Notes: generated by a model not told the origin, from the letters alone. DNA of 64,000 bases from CAVXZE01 sp963766175 (GCA_963766175.1 CAVXZE010000012.1:124001-188000); one strand, 5' to 3'; shown: positions 1 to 8,228, counted from the stretch's first letter. Made by a program: numbers and translations.

Positions 1-510
1 CGCGGCTCGCTCGTCTGCACTCCGCTCCAGGGTTTCACAGGCGAGGCGTCGAAGCTCGGATCGACCGACCTCGGGCTTCCCGCGCCTCATCAGCTCGCCC
101 TCGATCTCCCGGGCGACGTCGAAGGCGTCGCTGGGCTCGATGGCGGCCGCCAGCAACGACTGTGAGAAGAGCCCCTTGGAGAAGGGTTTCGCCCTCTCTT
201 TCTCCGAGCCGGTGACCAGGACCGGCTTGGGCAGGCGAACCCTCGGGTAATGCTCGGCGGCCTCCGGGGCGCCGAGGAACTCGTGAACCGCCCGGACCAG
301 ATCCTTCGGGCTCACCACGCCGCGACCCCGGATCTTCTCCCGCACGGCATTGGCAACCCGGAAGGCGTCTTCGAAGCTGACGCCCCGGGACATCAGCGAG
401 TGCACCATGATCCCGCGCATGAACGGGCGGCGGCCGGCTTCGTCCTCGACCACGATGCCCTTGGCTCCGCCTCGATCCGAAGCCCGGGTTGACGACCTGG
501 CAGAGCCCAT
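1..510 (-). CDS. ATP-cone protein, probable 2-phosphoglycerate kinase (3' part beyond window)
   Basis: An open frame runs from an ATG at 510 down to base 1 without a stop, so the C-terminus lies outside the window. The 170 visible residues hold two similar blocks, one around residues 21-70 (GIVVEDEAGRRPFMRGIM) and one around 95-150 (VLVTGSEKERAKPFSKGL, then ARE-IE and a Leu/Arg-rich tail). The 'PF-G-' plus helical pattern is that of ATP-cone nucleotide-binding domains. Tandem ATP-cone segments before a P-loop kinase are typical of 2-phosphoglycerate kinase, which makes cyclic 2,3-diphosphoglycerate precursor in archaea and has bacterial homologues of less clear role. The P-loop kinase part is not visible, so the enzyme assignment is inference. 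Another ATP-cone protein (for example an NrdR-like regulator) is the main alternative. Confidence 0.6.
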   Translation of the reverse strand, partial: MGSARSSTRASDRGGAKGIVVEDEAGRRPFMRGIMVHSLMSRGVSFEDAFRVANAVREKIRGRGVVSPKDLVRAVHEFLGAPEAAEHYPRVRLPKPVLVTGSEKERAKPFSKGLFSQSLLAAAIEPSDAFDVAREIEGELMRRGKPEVGRSELRRLACETLERSADERAA

Positions 511-622
511 CTGTTCAGCCTACCCCACGCCCCGTGGGCGGGCGAGACGCGCAAAGCCTGAGAGGAACCCTCCTGCGGCGTAGCAACCCCTGAAGAATGC
601 GACATTTTCGAGCGGTTTTCGG

Positions 623-652
623 TTGACTTCAGACATCGCGCGGCTCTATTTT
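623..652 (+). promoter_or_regulatory. Sigma-70-type promoter of the MerR-family gene
   Basis: TTGACT at 623-628 and TATTTT at 647-652 are separated by 18 bases. A transcript would start near 659, ahead of the purine-rich ribosome site GGGAGGGG (about 669-676) and the TTG start at 683. The -35 box coincides with an upstream in-frame TTG, which argues against starting the protein at 623. Confidence 0.55.
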
Positions 653-682
653 CCCCACAGGGACATCAGGGAGGGGTGCCTC

Positions 683-1174
683 TTGGCCAGCGCTTCCACA
701 CCGGAGCTCTACCGAAGTCGCGAGGTCGCACAGATCCTCGGGATCTCGCGCCGGCAGCTGCGGTACTGGGCGCAGACCGATCTGGTCCGGCCCTCGATGC
801 GTAGCCCGGGTGGGCACCACCGCTATACGTTCCGGGATCTGATCGCGCTCAAGACCGCCAAGCGGCTGATCGACGCCGGCGTGTCGGTGCAGCGCCTGCG
901 CAAGAGCATCGGCGCGCTGCGGCGCATCCTGCCCACCGTGAAGCGGCCGCTGGCCGAACTCGTCCTGGTCACCACCGGCGACATCGTCCTGGTGGTCCAC
1001 GAGGGATCCGCCTTCGAGGCGGCGACCGGCCAGGAGTGGGTCTTCGAGGTGGCCGCATTCGAGCGCGAGCTCGAGGCCTGGAAGCGAGAGCCCAAGCCTC
1101 TCGCGAGGCGTTGCTCGGCTCCTTCGACCGGATCCGAGGCTGCGGAAACAGAGGCGAGATGGAGATTGGAATAG
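683..1174 (+). CDS. MerR-family transcriptional regulator
   Basis: A 163-residue protein with an N-terminal MerR winged helix-turn-helix: ELYRSREVAQILGISRRQLRYW, then the wing PGGHHRYTFRDL, then the second helical pair. MerR proteins bind as dimers to long-spaced promoters and twist them. The C-terminal part (about residues 90-163) has no recognisable metal or drug ligand motif. The frame is open back to a TTG at 623, but that codon is inside a good -35 element; the TTG at 683 follows a GGGAGGGG ribosome site and is the better start. The gene is about 50 bases upstream of the ParA-CBM48 gene on the same strand and may be co-transcribed with it. The target genes are not evident from the sequence. 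Confidence 0.8.
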   Translation: MASASTPELYRSREVAQILGISRRQLRYWAQTDLVRPSMRSPGGHHRYTFRDLIALKTAKRLIDAGVSVQRLRKSIGALRRILPTVKRPLAELVLVTTGDIVLVVHEGSAFEAATGQEWVFEVAAFERELEAWKREPKPLARRCSAPSTGSEAAETEARWRLE

Positions 1175-1223
1175 GGAGGGTCGGCAGAGTCACGAACGGC
1201 GTCCATTAGGGGGGAACGATGCC

Positions 1224-2309
1224 ATGCGCACCATCGCAATCGTCAACCAGAAGGGCGGCTGCGGAAAGACCACCACCACGGTCAACCTGGCCGGCTGTCT
1301 CGAAGCGGAGGGGATGCGGATCCTCGTGGTGGACATGGATCCACAAGCCCACGCCACGCTTGCCTTGGGAATCGACCCGGAGGCTCTCGACGAGAACCTC
1401 TACGAGGTACTGGCCGAGCCGGACGGAGCCGCGCGGCTCGACCAAGTCGTGCAGATCCACAGCGAGCGGATACACGTTGCACCATCGGGGATCGTGCTCT
1501 CGGCACTGGAGCAGAAGCTCACGGCGGAGCGGGCGGACGCGCGCACGGAACGCCTGCAAGCGGCCCTCACCACCGTCGCAGACCGCTATGACTACGCCCT
1601 GATCGACTGTCCGCCGAACATCGGGGTGCTCACCTTCAACGCGCTGAGGGCCGCCACCGAGGTGATCGTGCCCCTCGAGACCAGCTACTTCGCCATTCAC
1701 GGCGTGCGCAAGCTTCTCGAGACGATCGCGCTCCTCTCGGACCGGATTGGCCACGACCCGGCGGTCCGGATCCTGCCGACCCTCTACGACGGCCGAACAC
1801 GCTTCGCGCGGGAGACCCTGGCCGAGATCCGGGAACTCTTCAAGGACCTCTGCTTCGACACGGTGATCCGGTCGAACGTGCGGCTGCGCGAGGCCGCGCG
1901 CCGGGGTCAACCGATCAACCGCTTCGCGGCGTCGGCCAACGGCGCGACCGACTACGCCGGTCTCGCCACGGAGGTCGAGGCCACGCCTCCCCAGCAGATC
2001 GCGCGACCGGTCAGGCCAGTCCGCGAGGTGGAGCAGGCGAATCGGGAGATCGTGATCCACTTCCGAAACCGGAGTGCGAGCGATGTTCGCCTGGCGGGAG
2101 ATTTCAACGGCTGGGTTCCGGACAAGGGCGTACAGTCGATGGTCCAGACCGAGGGAGCTCAGCGGATCTGGACCAAGATCCTGACCCTGCCGCCCGGGAC
2201 CTACGAGTATCGATACGTGGTCGACGGTGAGTGGTGTGAGGATCCGGAGAATCCGCTCGCGGTGCCCGGCCCAGTGGGCGGGCGAAACTCCGTACTCGTC
2301 GTCAGCTAG
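1224..2309 (+). CDS. ParA-like ATPase fused to a C-terminal CBM48 glycogen-binding domain
   Basis: Residues 1-250 form a ParA/MinD-type ATPase: deviant Walker A KGGCGKTT (10-17), the switch motif DMDPQAH (37-43), Walker B-like ALIDCPP (125-131), and RSNVRLREA near 216-224. Residues about 275-361 form a separate beta-rich module: VRLAGDFNGW (288-297), PGTYEYRYVVDGEW (324-337) and DPENP (340-344). This is the pattern of CBM48/AMPK-type glycogen-binding modules, which bind alpha-glucan chains. ParA ATPases position DNA or protein cargo; the fusion suggests that a glucan or its granule could be cargo or ligand (inference). No parB or parS-like gene is adjacent. The ATG at 1224 follows a strong AGGGGGGAA ribosome site. 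The gene starts an operon-like run with the next two genes. Confidence 0.85.
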   Translation: MRTIAIVNQKGGCGKTTTTVNLAGCLEAEGMRILVVDMDPQAHATLALGIDPEALDENLYEVLAEPDGAARLDQVVQIHSERIHVAPSGIVLSALEQKLTAERADARTERLQAALTTVADRYDYALIDCPPNIGVLTFNALRAATEVIVPLETSYFAIHGVRKLLETIALLSDRIGHDPAVRILPTLYDGRTRFARETLAEIRELFKDLCFDTVIRSNVRLREAARRGQPINRFAASANGATDYAGLATEVEATPPQQIARPVRPVREVEQANREIVIHFRNRSASDVRLAGDFNGWVPDKGVQSMVQTEGAQRIWTKILTLPPGTYEYRYVVDGEWCEDPENPLAVPGPVGGRNSVLVVS

Positions 2310-2363
2310 CTCCGTTCTCGCCCGCAGGCGATTCACGGCATCTGGGATCAGGGAGGAAGCGAA

Positions 2364-3185
2364 TTGGCGCAGGAACTCGGGGACGTGCTCCACTATTTCA
2401 TCCCCGATGATGAAGCTCCGCCGCTGCCGGAGCCGCTGCGTGAGCCGGGTGGGTCGCCACTCGCCATCGTGGCCGTCCCCGTGGATGAGAGCGATGTGGT
2501 GCGCGCGGCGTTCGTCTGGAATCTCGCTGTGGAGATCGGCCGCCTGGGAGCCGCGGCGACGGTGATCGCAGCGGGGGACGAAGCGAACGAATCCCTGTGG
2601 CCGCAGCCCGGTCGTGGGCCGCTGGGAGCGGAGTTCCTACCGACCTTCGTCCCGGACCTGCCCCGTCTGGCGAGCAGGGCTCTGGAGGTGGCAATCAGCC
2701 GCGGCGCCGAATGCCGCACCGGTGGGATGGTCCTGGTCCAGGTGCCGCCGAGCTGGCTGGACAAGGCGGCGGACGGAGATCCGCTGCTTCGTTGGACTCT
2801 GCTCTTCAGTGCGCCGGAACCCCGCGAACTCGAGGAAACCTACGCCCTGGCTCGACGGCTGTTCTTCGCCGCGCCCGGGGCGCGGGTGGGCGTGACGATT
2901 CACGGGGTGCGCAGTATCGACGAAGCGCGCGGAGCCTTCGACGCCCTCGTCTCGGCGCTCGAGCCCGAGCAGCGCGAAAGACTGGTCAGCTACGGTCTGC
3001 TGCTCGACGACCTGGACGTCTACCGGGCGATCGTGAACCGCCGGCCGATCGGTGTGATCCACCCGCAGTCCAGAGCGGCCCGTGCCCTCGCCGACGTCGC
3101 CCGGCTACTCCTCGGCGACGCCGCCGTTCCCGCGGTCGCCGGTGAGAGGCGAGAGTCCGCCGGACGAGGGCGGGGCGGTGTGTGA
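2364..3185 (+). CDS. MinD/FlhG-like protein lacking a canonical P-loop
   Basis: A 273-residue protein starting at TTG 2364 behind a GGAGGAAGCGA ribosome site. The stretch IVAVPVDESDVVRAAFVWNLAVEIGRLGAAATVIAA (residues about 34-70) lays out like the first strand, loop and helix of a MinD/ParA ATPase, but the KGG-GKT lysines are absent. MVLVQVPPSWLD later resembles the second motif with the Asp replaced. It is therefore probably a non-hydrolysing relative. It sits between the ParA-CBM48 gene and a protein whose start overlaps its stop, so the three are likely translated together and may form one complex. I do not recognise a named orthologue and the fold call rests on pattern only. Confidence 0.6.
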   Translation: MAQELGDVLHYFIPDDEAPPLPEPLREPGGSPLAIVAVPVDESDVVRAAFVWNLAVEIGRLGAAATVIAAGDEANESLWPQPGRGPLGAEFLPTFVPDLPRLASRALEVAISRGAECRTGGMVLVQVPPSWLDKAADGDPLLRWTLLFSAPEPRELEETYALARRLFFAAPGARVGVTIHGVRSIDEARGAFDALVSALEPEQRERLVSYGLLLDDLDVYRAIVNRRPIGVIHPQSRAARALADVARLLLGDAAVPAVAGERRESAGRGRGGV

Positions 3186-3699
3186 ACGGCCGGACCGCGC
3201 CAGGCTGCTTCGGCGCCTGCGGAGCCGTCTCCCGAAGCTCCCCGACCCCCTCGAAATCGTCGCGGAGCAGATCCTCGGCCTCGAGTCGCGAATCGACTTC
3301 GTCGCCAAGGACCAGCGCGGTCAGGTGGTGCTGGTCTTCCTGGCCGATCGGGGATCCGACCTCGGCCTGCTGGCGGATTCCCTGGCTCAGTGCTCCTGGA
3401 TGGAGCCCCGGGTGGCGGACTGGGTGAAGCTTGCGCCGCATCTCGGCCTCCGCCCACAGCTGGGCGTGCGGATTCTGCTCCTGGCCTCCCACCTCGACCC
3501 ACGCACCGTCGCTGCTGCGAAGAGCCTCGAAGGCCACGTCATCGATCTGGGCATCTGCCGCCCGGTAAAGAACGGCGCCGGCTTCGAAATCCTGATCGAT
3601 CTCCTAGAGGCTCCTACGCCGACCTTGGTCCCCCCGGTCGCGGAACCCATCACCTCACGGTTCCGAACGGGACTCCGCGCGGAAGACCTGGGCGGCTGA
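3178..3699 (+). CDS. Conserved hypothetical protein, possible nuclease-like fold
   Basis: The GTG at 3178 overlaps the upstream stop (GTGTGA), so translation is probably coupled. This start gives 173 residues; an open extension further upstream lies entirely within the previous gene and is ignored. Residues about 30-60 read LEIVAEQILGLESRIDFVAKDQRGQVVLVFLADRGSDLGLLAD, a strand pattern with acidic residues reminiscent of small PD-(D/E)XK or DUF91-like nuclease domains. I see no complete catalytic signature. It is the third gene of the ParA-CBM48 run. Function is unknown. Confidence 0.6.
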   Translation: MCERPDRARLLRRLRSRLPKLPDPLEIVAEQILGLESRIDFVAKDQRGQVVLVFLADRGSDLGLLADSLAQCSWMEPRVADWVKLAPHLGLRPQLGVRILLLASHLDPRTVAAAKSLEGHVIDLGICRPVKNGAGFEILIDLLEAPTPTLVPPVAEPITSRFRTGLRAEDLGG

Positions 3700-3727
3700 A
3701 TGCAGCCTCCCCGCGGGGCTCTTCTGC

Positions 3728-3766
3728 CTGACAAATTTGGTCATCAGGTGACGAATTTTGACACCT
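3728..3766 (+). promoter_or_regulatory. AT-richer dyad region upstream of the ECF sigma gene
   Basis: This stretch is clearly less GC-rich than its surroundings. It holds AGGTG (3746-3750) and CACCT (3762-3766) as inverted arms around an 11-base AT-rich centre, plus TGACAAATTT and GACGAATTTT as near-repeats. It lies about 100 bases before the sigma-factor start and is the natural place for its promoter or operator. No protein can be assigned to it. Confidence 0.3.
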
Positions 3767-3866
3767 CTTTCCCAATCGGGGCCACTCCAAAGAAGGGGAT
3801 GAAGTGTGGGTGGCGCCACTCAGGGTGCCGCGCCCGCAGCGGTTGTTTGGGGAAGGGGAAGATCCA

Positions 3867-4448
3867 ATGGCTGCATGCGACTCGGAGCCGAGCGCGCCCG
3901 TCACCGATGAGGACCTGGTCGAGGCCATCCTCGACGGCGACCGGAGGGCCTTCGACGCCCTTTACGAGCGTTACTTCGCGAGGATCTACCACTTCATCGA
4001 CAGGCGGATGCAGAACCGCGCCGACGCCGAAGAGGTGACTCAGGAGGTCTTCGCCAGCTTGTTCTTATCGCTCCCCAGCTTCCGCCGCGAAGCGCCCTTC
4101 GCAGCATGGGCCTTCGGCGTCACACGGCGCACCATCGCCGCTCGCTTCAAGAAGAAGCGCCAGGAGACGGTGACCCTCGATGAAGAGGACGCGGAGCAGG
4201 CGGCGAGACTATCCATCGCGGCGCTCCAACGAGAGCCCGATCCCCATCAGGTCTACGAGTACAACGAGCGGATCGGTCGCATGCAGGCCGCCGCCAGCAA
4301 CGAGTTGACCCGCGAACAGCGGCTGCTGTTCCGTCTGCACCACATCCAGAATCGGTCCATCCAGGAGATCTCCCAGCAGGTGGCCAAGAGCGAAGATGCG
4401 GTGAAATCCCACCTTTATCGCGCGCGCAAGGTGCTCTTGGCTCGCTAG
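3867..4448 (+). CDS. ECF-type RNA polymerase sigma factor
   Basis: A 193-residue sigma factor with region 2 (DLVEAILDGDRRAFDALYERYFARIYHFIDRRM, then DAEEVTQEVFASLF) and region 4 (LTREQRLLFRLHHIQNRSIQEISQQ, then KSEDAVKSHLYRARKVLL). ECF sigma factors redirect RNA polymerase in response to envelope or stress signals. The ATG at 3867 is chosen because GGAAGGGGAA lies 6 bases upstream; a longer frame from 3804 has no ribosome site. No anti-sigma factor gene is adjacent on either side, so the control mechanism is not visible; regulation by its own transcription is possible given the dyad upstream. Confidence 0.88.
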   Translation: MAACDSEPSAPVTDEDLVEAILDGDRRAFDALYERYFARIYHFIDRRMQNRADAEEVTQEVFASLFLSLPSFRREAPFAAWAFGVTRRTIAARFKKKRQETVTLDEEDAEQAARLSIAALQREPDPHQVYEYNERIGRMQAAASNELTREQRLLFRLHHIQNRSIQEISQQVAKSEDAVKSHLYRARKVLLAR

Positions 4449-4550
4449 GTCTCTCGAGTCTCGGCATTTCGCCACAGCGGGTAGCGGTGGATCGGGGCCG
4501 AGACGCATCGATCCGATCCAGCTTCCAGCGCGTTCGTTAGACTCGGTTCC

Positions 4551-5381
4551 GTGGGCGCAATCTCGATCTTCCAGCCCGATCCGCATGAGCCGATCTGCTT
4601 CTTTCTGCGGGAAGCGGAGAGCCCTGCGAGGTCGTCCGCCGTTCGCCAGTTGGATTTCGAGCTCTCGAGCCAGGGGGACCGGGTGCCGGGACGGCTCCTG
4701 CTGCCCGCGGATCGCGAGCGTCCCTTCCCCCTGATCCTCGCCCAACACGGCGCGGGTGGAGCGAAGGACGCGGACTACATGGACATCGCCTGCCTCCCCT
4801 GGGTCCGCGGTGGAGCGGCGGTGGCCTCCATCGACTTCCCCCTCCACGGGAAGAGGGCAAGCCCCAAGCTCGGAGAGCGAATCCTGAGCCTGTTCGAGGC
4901 GCGCTCGGATCTCTCGAGATTCGAGGCGGAGCTCTGGATCGGCTTCGTGCGGCAGGGCGTAATCGACCTGCGAAGGACTCTGGACGCAGTGGCGGGGCTC
5001 GAGGAGATCGACGCCGGGCGTATCGCCTACGCGGGATTCAGCCTCGGAACCATCCTCGGTGTCCCCTTCTGCGCCGAAGACGGGCGAATCAAGGCCGCCG
5101 CCCTGGCGATCGGCGGCGGCGGTGTCGGTCCGGGCGCCTCGGATCCCGTCGGTCACATCCCGCGCCTGGCCCCGCGACCGGTCCTGTTCGTCAACGCCAC
5201 CCGCGACGAGACCATCCCGCGAGAAAGCGCCGAGGCCCTTCACGAGGCCGCCAGAAATCCCAAGGAGGTGCTCTGGTTCGACTCCACCCACTCGGAGCTC
5301 CCGGGCGCCGCGCTCAAAGCAATGTGGCTTTTTCTGGAGCGCCACCTCGAGATCCCGAGCGACACTCGGGCGACGCAGTGA
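4551..5381 (+). CDS. Alpha/beta-hydrolase (dienelactone-hydrolase-like esterase)
   Basis: A 276-residue soluble hydrolase starting at GTG 4551. The nucleophile elbow is GFSLG with Ser164; the acid is the Asp of RDETIP (about 217) and the base the His of STHSELPG (about 247), so the triad appears complete. AQHGAGGAKD near 64-73 gives the oxyanion-loop strand. Proteins of this layout cleave esters or short acyl bonds; the substrate cannot be read. The gene stands alone between the sigma factor and the DsbA-like lipoprotein, with no ribosome site better than a weak purine stretch upstream. Confidence 0.75.
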   Translation: MGAISIFQPDPHEPICFFLREAESPARSSAVRQLDFELSSQGDRVPGRLLLPADRERPFPLILAQHGAGGAKDADYMDIACLPWVRGGAAVASIDFPLHGKRASPKLGERILSLFEARSDLSRFEAELWIGFVRQGVIDLRRTLDAVAGLEEIDAGRIAYAGFSLGTILGVPFCAEDGRIKAAALAIGGGGVGPGASDPVGHIPRLAPRPVLFVNATRDETIPRESAEALHEAARNPKEVLWFDSTHSELPGAALKAMWLFLERHLEIPSDTRATQ

Positions 5382-5460
5382 CGGCTCTATGCTAACAGTC
5401 GCGCCGCCATTACAGCAGCTTGCGCCCGCAGCCGGCGCGTCTACACCACCAGGAGACAAC

Positions 5461-6513
5461 ATGCCCCTTCGACCCACGCTCGCGATCTGCATCCCGGCGC
5501 TCGCCCTCGCGCTCGGATGCCCAGCGCAAAAGACCGCCGGGCCCGATCACGGCGAAGCTCGGGACTCGACCGCGGCCGCCGATATCGGTGACACCACTGT
5601 CATGGTGGATGAAGTCGACGCACGGATCAAGGAGCAGCTATTCGCTCAGGCCACCGACAATCGGAATCCGACCAAGCTCTACGAGCTTCGGTCCCGGGTC
5701 CTGGATGAGATGATCAACGAGCGGCTGCTGGAGCAGGAGGCGGCGACTCGGGGCCTCACGAAGGACGAGTTGATGCGACAGGAGACCGAGAAGCAGACCG
5801 CCGTCGGCGACGAGGAGTTGCTCGCCTTCTACGAGGAGAACAAGGAGCGCATCGGGGGAGTCGCCTTCGAAGAGGTGGAGCCCCGGATCCGCAGTCATCT
5901 CCAGCAGCAGCGTGGAACAACCGCGGCGAAGCAGTACATCGAAGCTCTCCGGGCGAGCGCCTCGGTCGAGATCCATCTCGACGCCCCGAGAGTCGAGGTG
6001 GAGGCGAAGGGCGCCTCCATGGGACCGGACGATGCTCCGGTCACCATCATCGAGTTCAGCGACTACCAGTGCCCCTACTGCAGCCGCGCGGAGCCGGTGG
6101 TCCAGCAGGTGTTGGAGCGGTATCCGTCCCAAGTCCGCTTCGTCTTTCGCCACTTCCCCCTGGAACGGATTCATCCCCTCGCGCGCGGGGCCGCAGAGGC
6201 CGCCGCCTGCGCGAACGAACAGGGCCAGTTCTGGGAGTTTCACGGCAAGCTGTTCGCCTCCGGAGCGAAATTGGACGCCGAGAGCTTGCAGCAGTACGCG
6301 AGCGACCTGGGGCTGGATCTCGAGGTCTTCCAGGCCTGCGTGGAGGAGCGTCGCTTCCAGGCCGACATCGAGGCCGACCTGGCCGCTGGGCAACAGGCCG
6401 GGGTCTCCGGCACTCCCGCCTTCTTCGTGAACGGCATCCCCATGCAGGGGGCTCGGCCGTTCGACGACTTCGTCAGCGTCATCGAGAAGGAGCTGGAACG
6501 AAGCGGAAGCTGA
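5461..6513 (+). CDS. DsbA-like thioredoxin-fold lipoprotein with SurA-like N-terminal helices
   Basis: The ATG at 5461 follows AGGAGA and gives 350 residues. The N-terminus is hydrophobic and ends at Cys20 (ALALALGC), a plausible though not textbook lipobox. Residues about 45-165 are helical and charged (VDARIKEQL, VLDEMINERLLEQEA), resembling the chaperone part of SurA or peptidyl-prolyl isomerases. Residues about 178-350 form a DsbA-type domain with CPYC at 204-207 and the cis-proline region VSGTPAFFVNG. It is probably exported, lipid-anchored and acts in disulfide exchange in the periplasm. A related architecture is seen in DsbA-family proteins of deltaproteobacteria. The open frame extends back over the preceding gene but that part is not coding. 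Confidence 0.85.
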   Translation: MPLRPTLAICIPALALALGCPAQKTAGPDHGEARDSTAAADIGDTTVMVDEVDARIKEQLFAQATDNRNPTKLYELRSRVLDEMINERLLEQEAATRGLTKDELMRQETEKQTAVGDEELLAFYEENKERIGGVAFEEVEPRIRSHLQQQRGTTAAKQYIEALRASASVEIHLDAPRVEVEAKGASMGPDDAPVTIIEFSDYQCPYCSRAEPVVQQVLERYPSQVRFVFRHFPLERIHPLARGAAEAAACANEQGQFWEFHGKLFASGAKLDAESLQQYASDLGLDLEVFQACVEERRFQADIEADLAAGQQAGVSGTPAFFVNGIPMQGARPFDDFVSVIEKELERSGS

Positions 6514-6535
6514 AGTCCGCGGCTAGAGACGCAGG

Positions 6536-7900
6536 CTAGGACGCTTGATCCATGCGGGCGAGCAGACGGTCGCGCTCGCGGACCATCTCCTCCTGGCTCC
6601 GCGCCTCCACGTTCAGGCGCAGCAGGGGCTCCGTGTTCGAGGGGCGCAGGCTGAACCACCAGTCCTCGTACCGCACCAGCAGCCCGTCCATCTTCGAGAC
6701 CTCCGGGGCGCCCCGGTGCTCCGCCTCGACCGCCCTGATCAGCGCCTGCGGATCCGAGACGCGGCGGCTGATCTCTCCGCTCGTCGCGTAACGACGCAGC
6801 GGAGCGATCAGCTCCGAGAGCGAACGTTTCTCTCCAGCGAGCACGTCGAGCAGGGCTACGAAGGCGGCGATTCCGTCGTCGGCCACGAGCGTCGGTGAGA
6901 AGCGGAAGTAGAAGTGGCCCGAGAGCTCTCCGGCGAAGATCGCACCGCTTTCGCGCATGCTCGCCTTCACGAAGGAGTGTCCCACCCGACACATCTCGGC
7001 AACGCCTCCGGCGCTCTCGATCTCCTCGCGGGTGGCCCAGCTCGAACGAAGGTCGTAGAGAACCCGCCCGCCTGGATGTCGACGCAGCTGGGAGCGGGCG
7101 AGCAGACCGGTCATCAGATCACAGGGGATCGGCTCGCCATGCTCGTCCACGAAGATGGCGCGATCCGCGTCCCCGTCGAAACCGACGCCGAAGTCTGCGC
7201 CGGAGCGTTTTACGGCCTCCCGAACGTCGGCGAGATTCTCGACCTTGAGCGGGTCCGCGGGGTGATTGGGAAAGGTGCAGTCCGGATCGAAGTAGAGCCG
7301 CTCGACTTCGAGATCGAGGCGATCGAGCAGCGGAGCGAGCCCCACCGACGCCATGCCGTTCCCGCAGTCGATCGCGACGCGGAGAGAGGGACGACCCTCG
7401 CCGACGGAGAGAGCGTGCTCGACGTAGTCCGCCACCACGTCCACCCGGCGAATCCCCTGCGGTGTTGACTCGCCGTCCCGAGCTGGCGTCGCTTCGCCGA
7501 CAGCCGGCTCGAGCTGCTCGTATTCGCGCTCGATCTCCTTCAGTCCGCTGGCCTCACCGATGGGGATCGCATTCTCCCGGCAGATCTTGAAGCCGTTGTA
7601 CTCGGCGGGGTTGTGGGACGCGGTCAACATGATCCCCCCACCGGCCCCGAGCCGATCGACGGCGAAGTACAGCATCGGGGTCGCCACCATCCCGATGTCC
7701 ACCACCTCGACGCCCTCATCGGTCACGCCACGCACCAGGGCTTCGAAAAGCGCGGGAGAGCTCGAGCGCGCATCGCGACCGATCACCAGCTCAGGCGCCG
7801 CCAGGAAGCGGGCGGTCGCCCGACCGATCCGGTAGGCATCCTCCGGCCCGAGTTGATCCGGAACCACTCCGCGGATGTCGTAGGCCTTGAATATGGGCAC
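6536..7900 (-). CDS. Phosphomannomutase/phosphoglucomutase (AlgC/ManB type)
   Basis: A 454-residue alpha-D-phosphohexomutase that interconverts hexose 1- and 6-phosphates for nucleotide-sugar and exopolysaccharide synthesis. Features: N-terminal FKAYDIRG, the phosphoserine loop TASHNP (93-98, Ser95), the magnesium loop DGDADR (242-247), GELSGHFYF for sugar recognition, and RPSNTEPLLRL for phosphate binding at the C-terminus. Length and motif order match the AlgC/ManB family. It converges on the DsbA-like gene with 22 bases between stops and is divergent from tatA. Confidence 0.92.
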   Translation of the reverse strand: MPIFKAYDIRGVVPDQLGPEDAYRIGRATARFLAAPELVIGRDARSSSPALFEALVRGVTDEGVEVVDIGMVATPMLYFAVDRLGAGGGIMLTASHNPAEYNGFKICRENAIPIGEASGLKEIEREYEQLEPAVGEATPARDGESTPQGIRRVDVVADYVEHALSVGEGRPSLRVAIDCGNGMASVGLAPLLDRLDLEVERLYFDPDCTFPNHPADPLKVENLADVREAVKRSGADFGVGFDGDADRAIFVDEHGEPIPCDLMTGLLARSQLRRHPGGRVLYDLRSSWATREEIESAGGVAEMCRVGHSFVKASMRESGAIFAGELSGHFYFRFSPTLVADDGIAAFVALLDVLAGEKRSLSELIAPLRRYATSGEISRRVSDPQALIRAVEAEHRGAPEVSKMDGLLVRYEDWWFSLRPSNTEPLLRLNVEARSQEEMVRERDRLLARMDQAS

Positions 7901-8009
7901 GGATGGATTGTAACGACTCCGGGTCGGTGGAATCAGCCGCCGGGTTGACCGACCCCCTTCCGAGCGGCACTCTTGAAGATCACCAGGCGATATCGAACGG
8001 AGTCAAACG

Positions 8010-8228
8010 ATGTTTGGACTCGGCGCCACGGAGCTTCTCATTATTCTGGGAATCTGTATCCTGCTCTTCGGAGCGAGGCGGCTCCCGGAGATCGGCTCGG
8101 GTCTGGGCAAGGCCATCAAGGGCTTCCGGGCTGGGATTTCGGGCAAGGACGAGATCGACGTCACTCCCAAGCAAGAGGAGCTGTCGAAGGGAGAGGATTC
8201 CCAGGATCCGGGTGAAACGGCGAGGTAG
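8010..8228 (+). CDS. tatA: Sec-independent protein translocase subunit TatA
   Basis: A 72-residue protein with one N-terminal membrane helix (GATELLIILGICILLFGARRLPEIG), the conserved Phe-Gly hinge, then an amphipathic helix (GLGKAIKGFRAGI) and an acidic tail. TatA forms the pore-like oligomer of the twin-arginine pathway. No tatB or tatC is adjacent, which is common when tatA is encoded alone. Its last 68 bases overlap the 3' end of the opposite-strand zinc-ribbon gene. Confidence 0.93.
   Translation: MFGLGATELLIILGICILLFGARRLPEIGSGLGKAIKGFRAGISGKDEIDVTPKQEELSKGEDSQDPGETAR

Noticed and set aside
623..682. Upstream TTG as start of the MerR gene
   Set aside because: The codon is part of a -35 box that is followed by a good -10 and ribosome site for the later start.
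3700..4038. Open frame between the hypothetical and sigma-factor genes
   Set aside because: It runs through the promoter region and into the sigma gene in another frame, with no coding signal.
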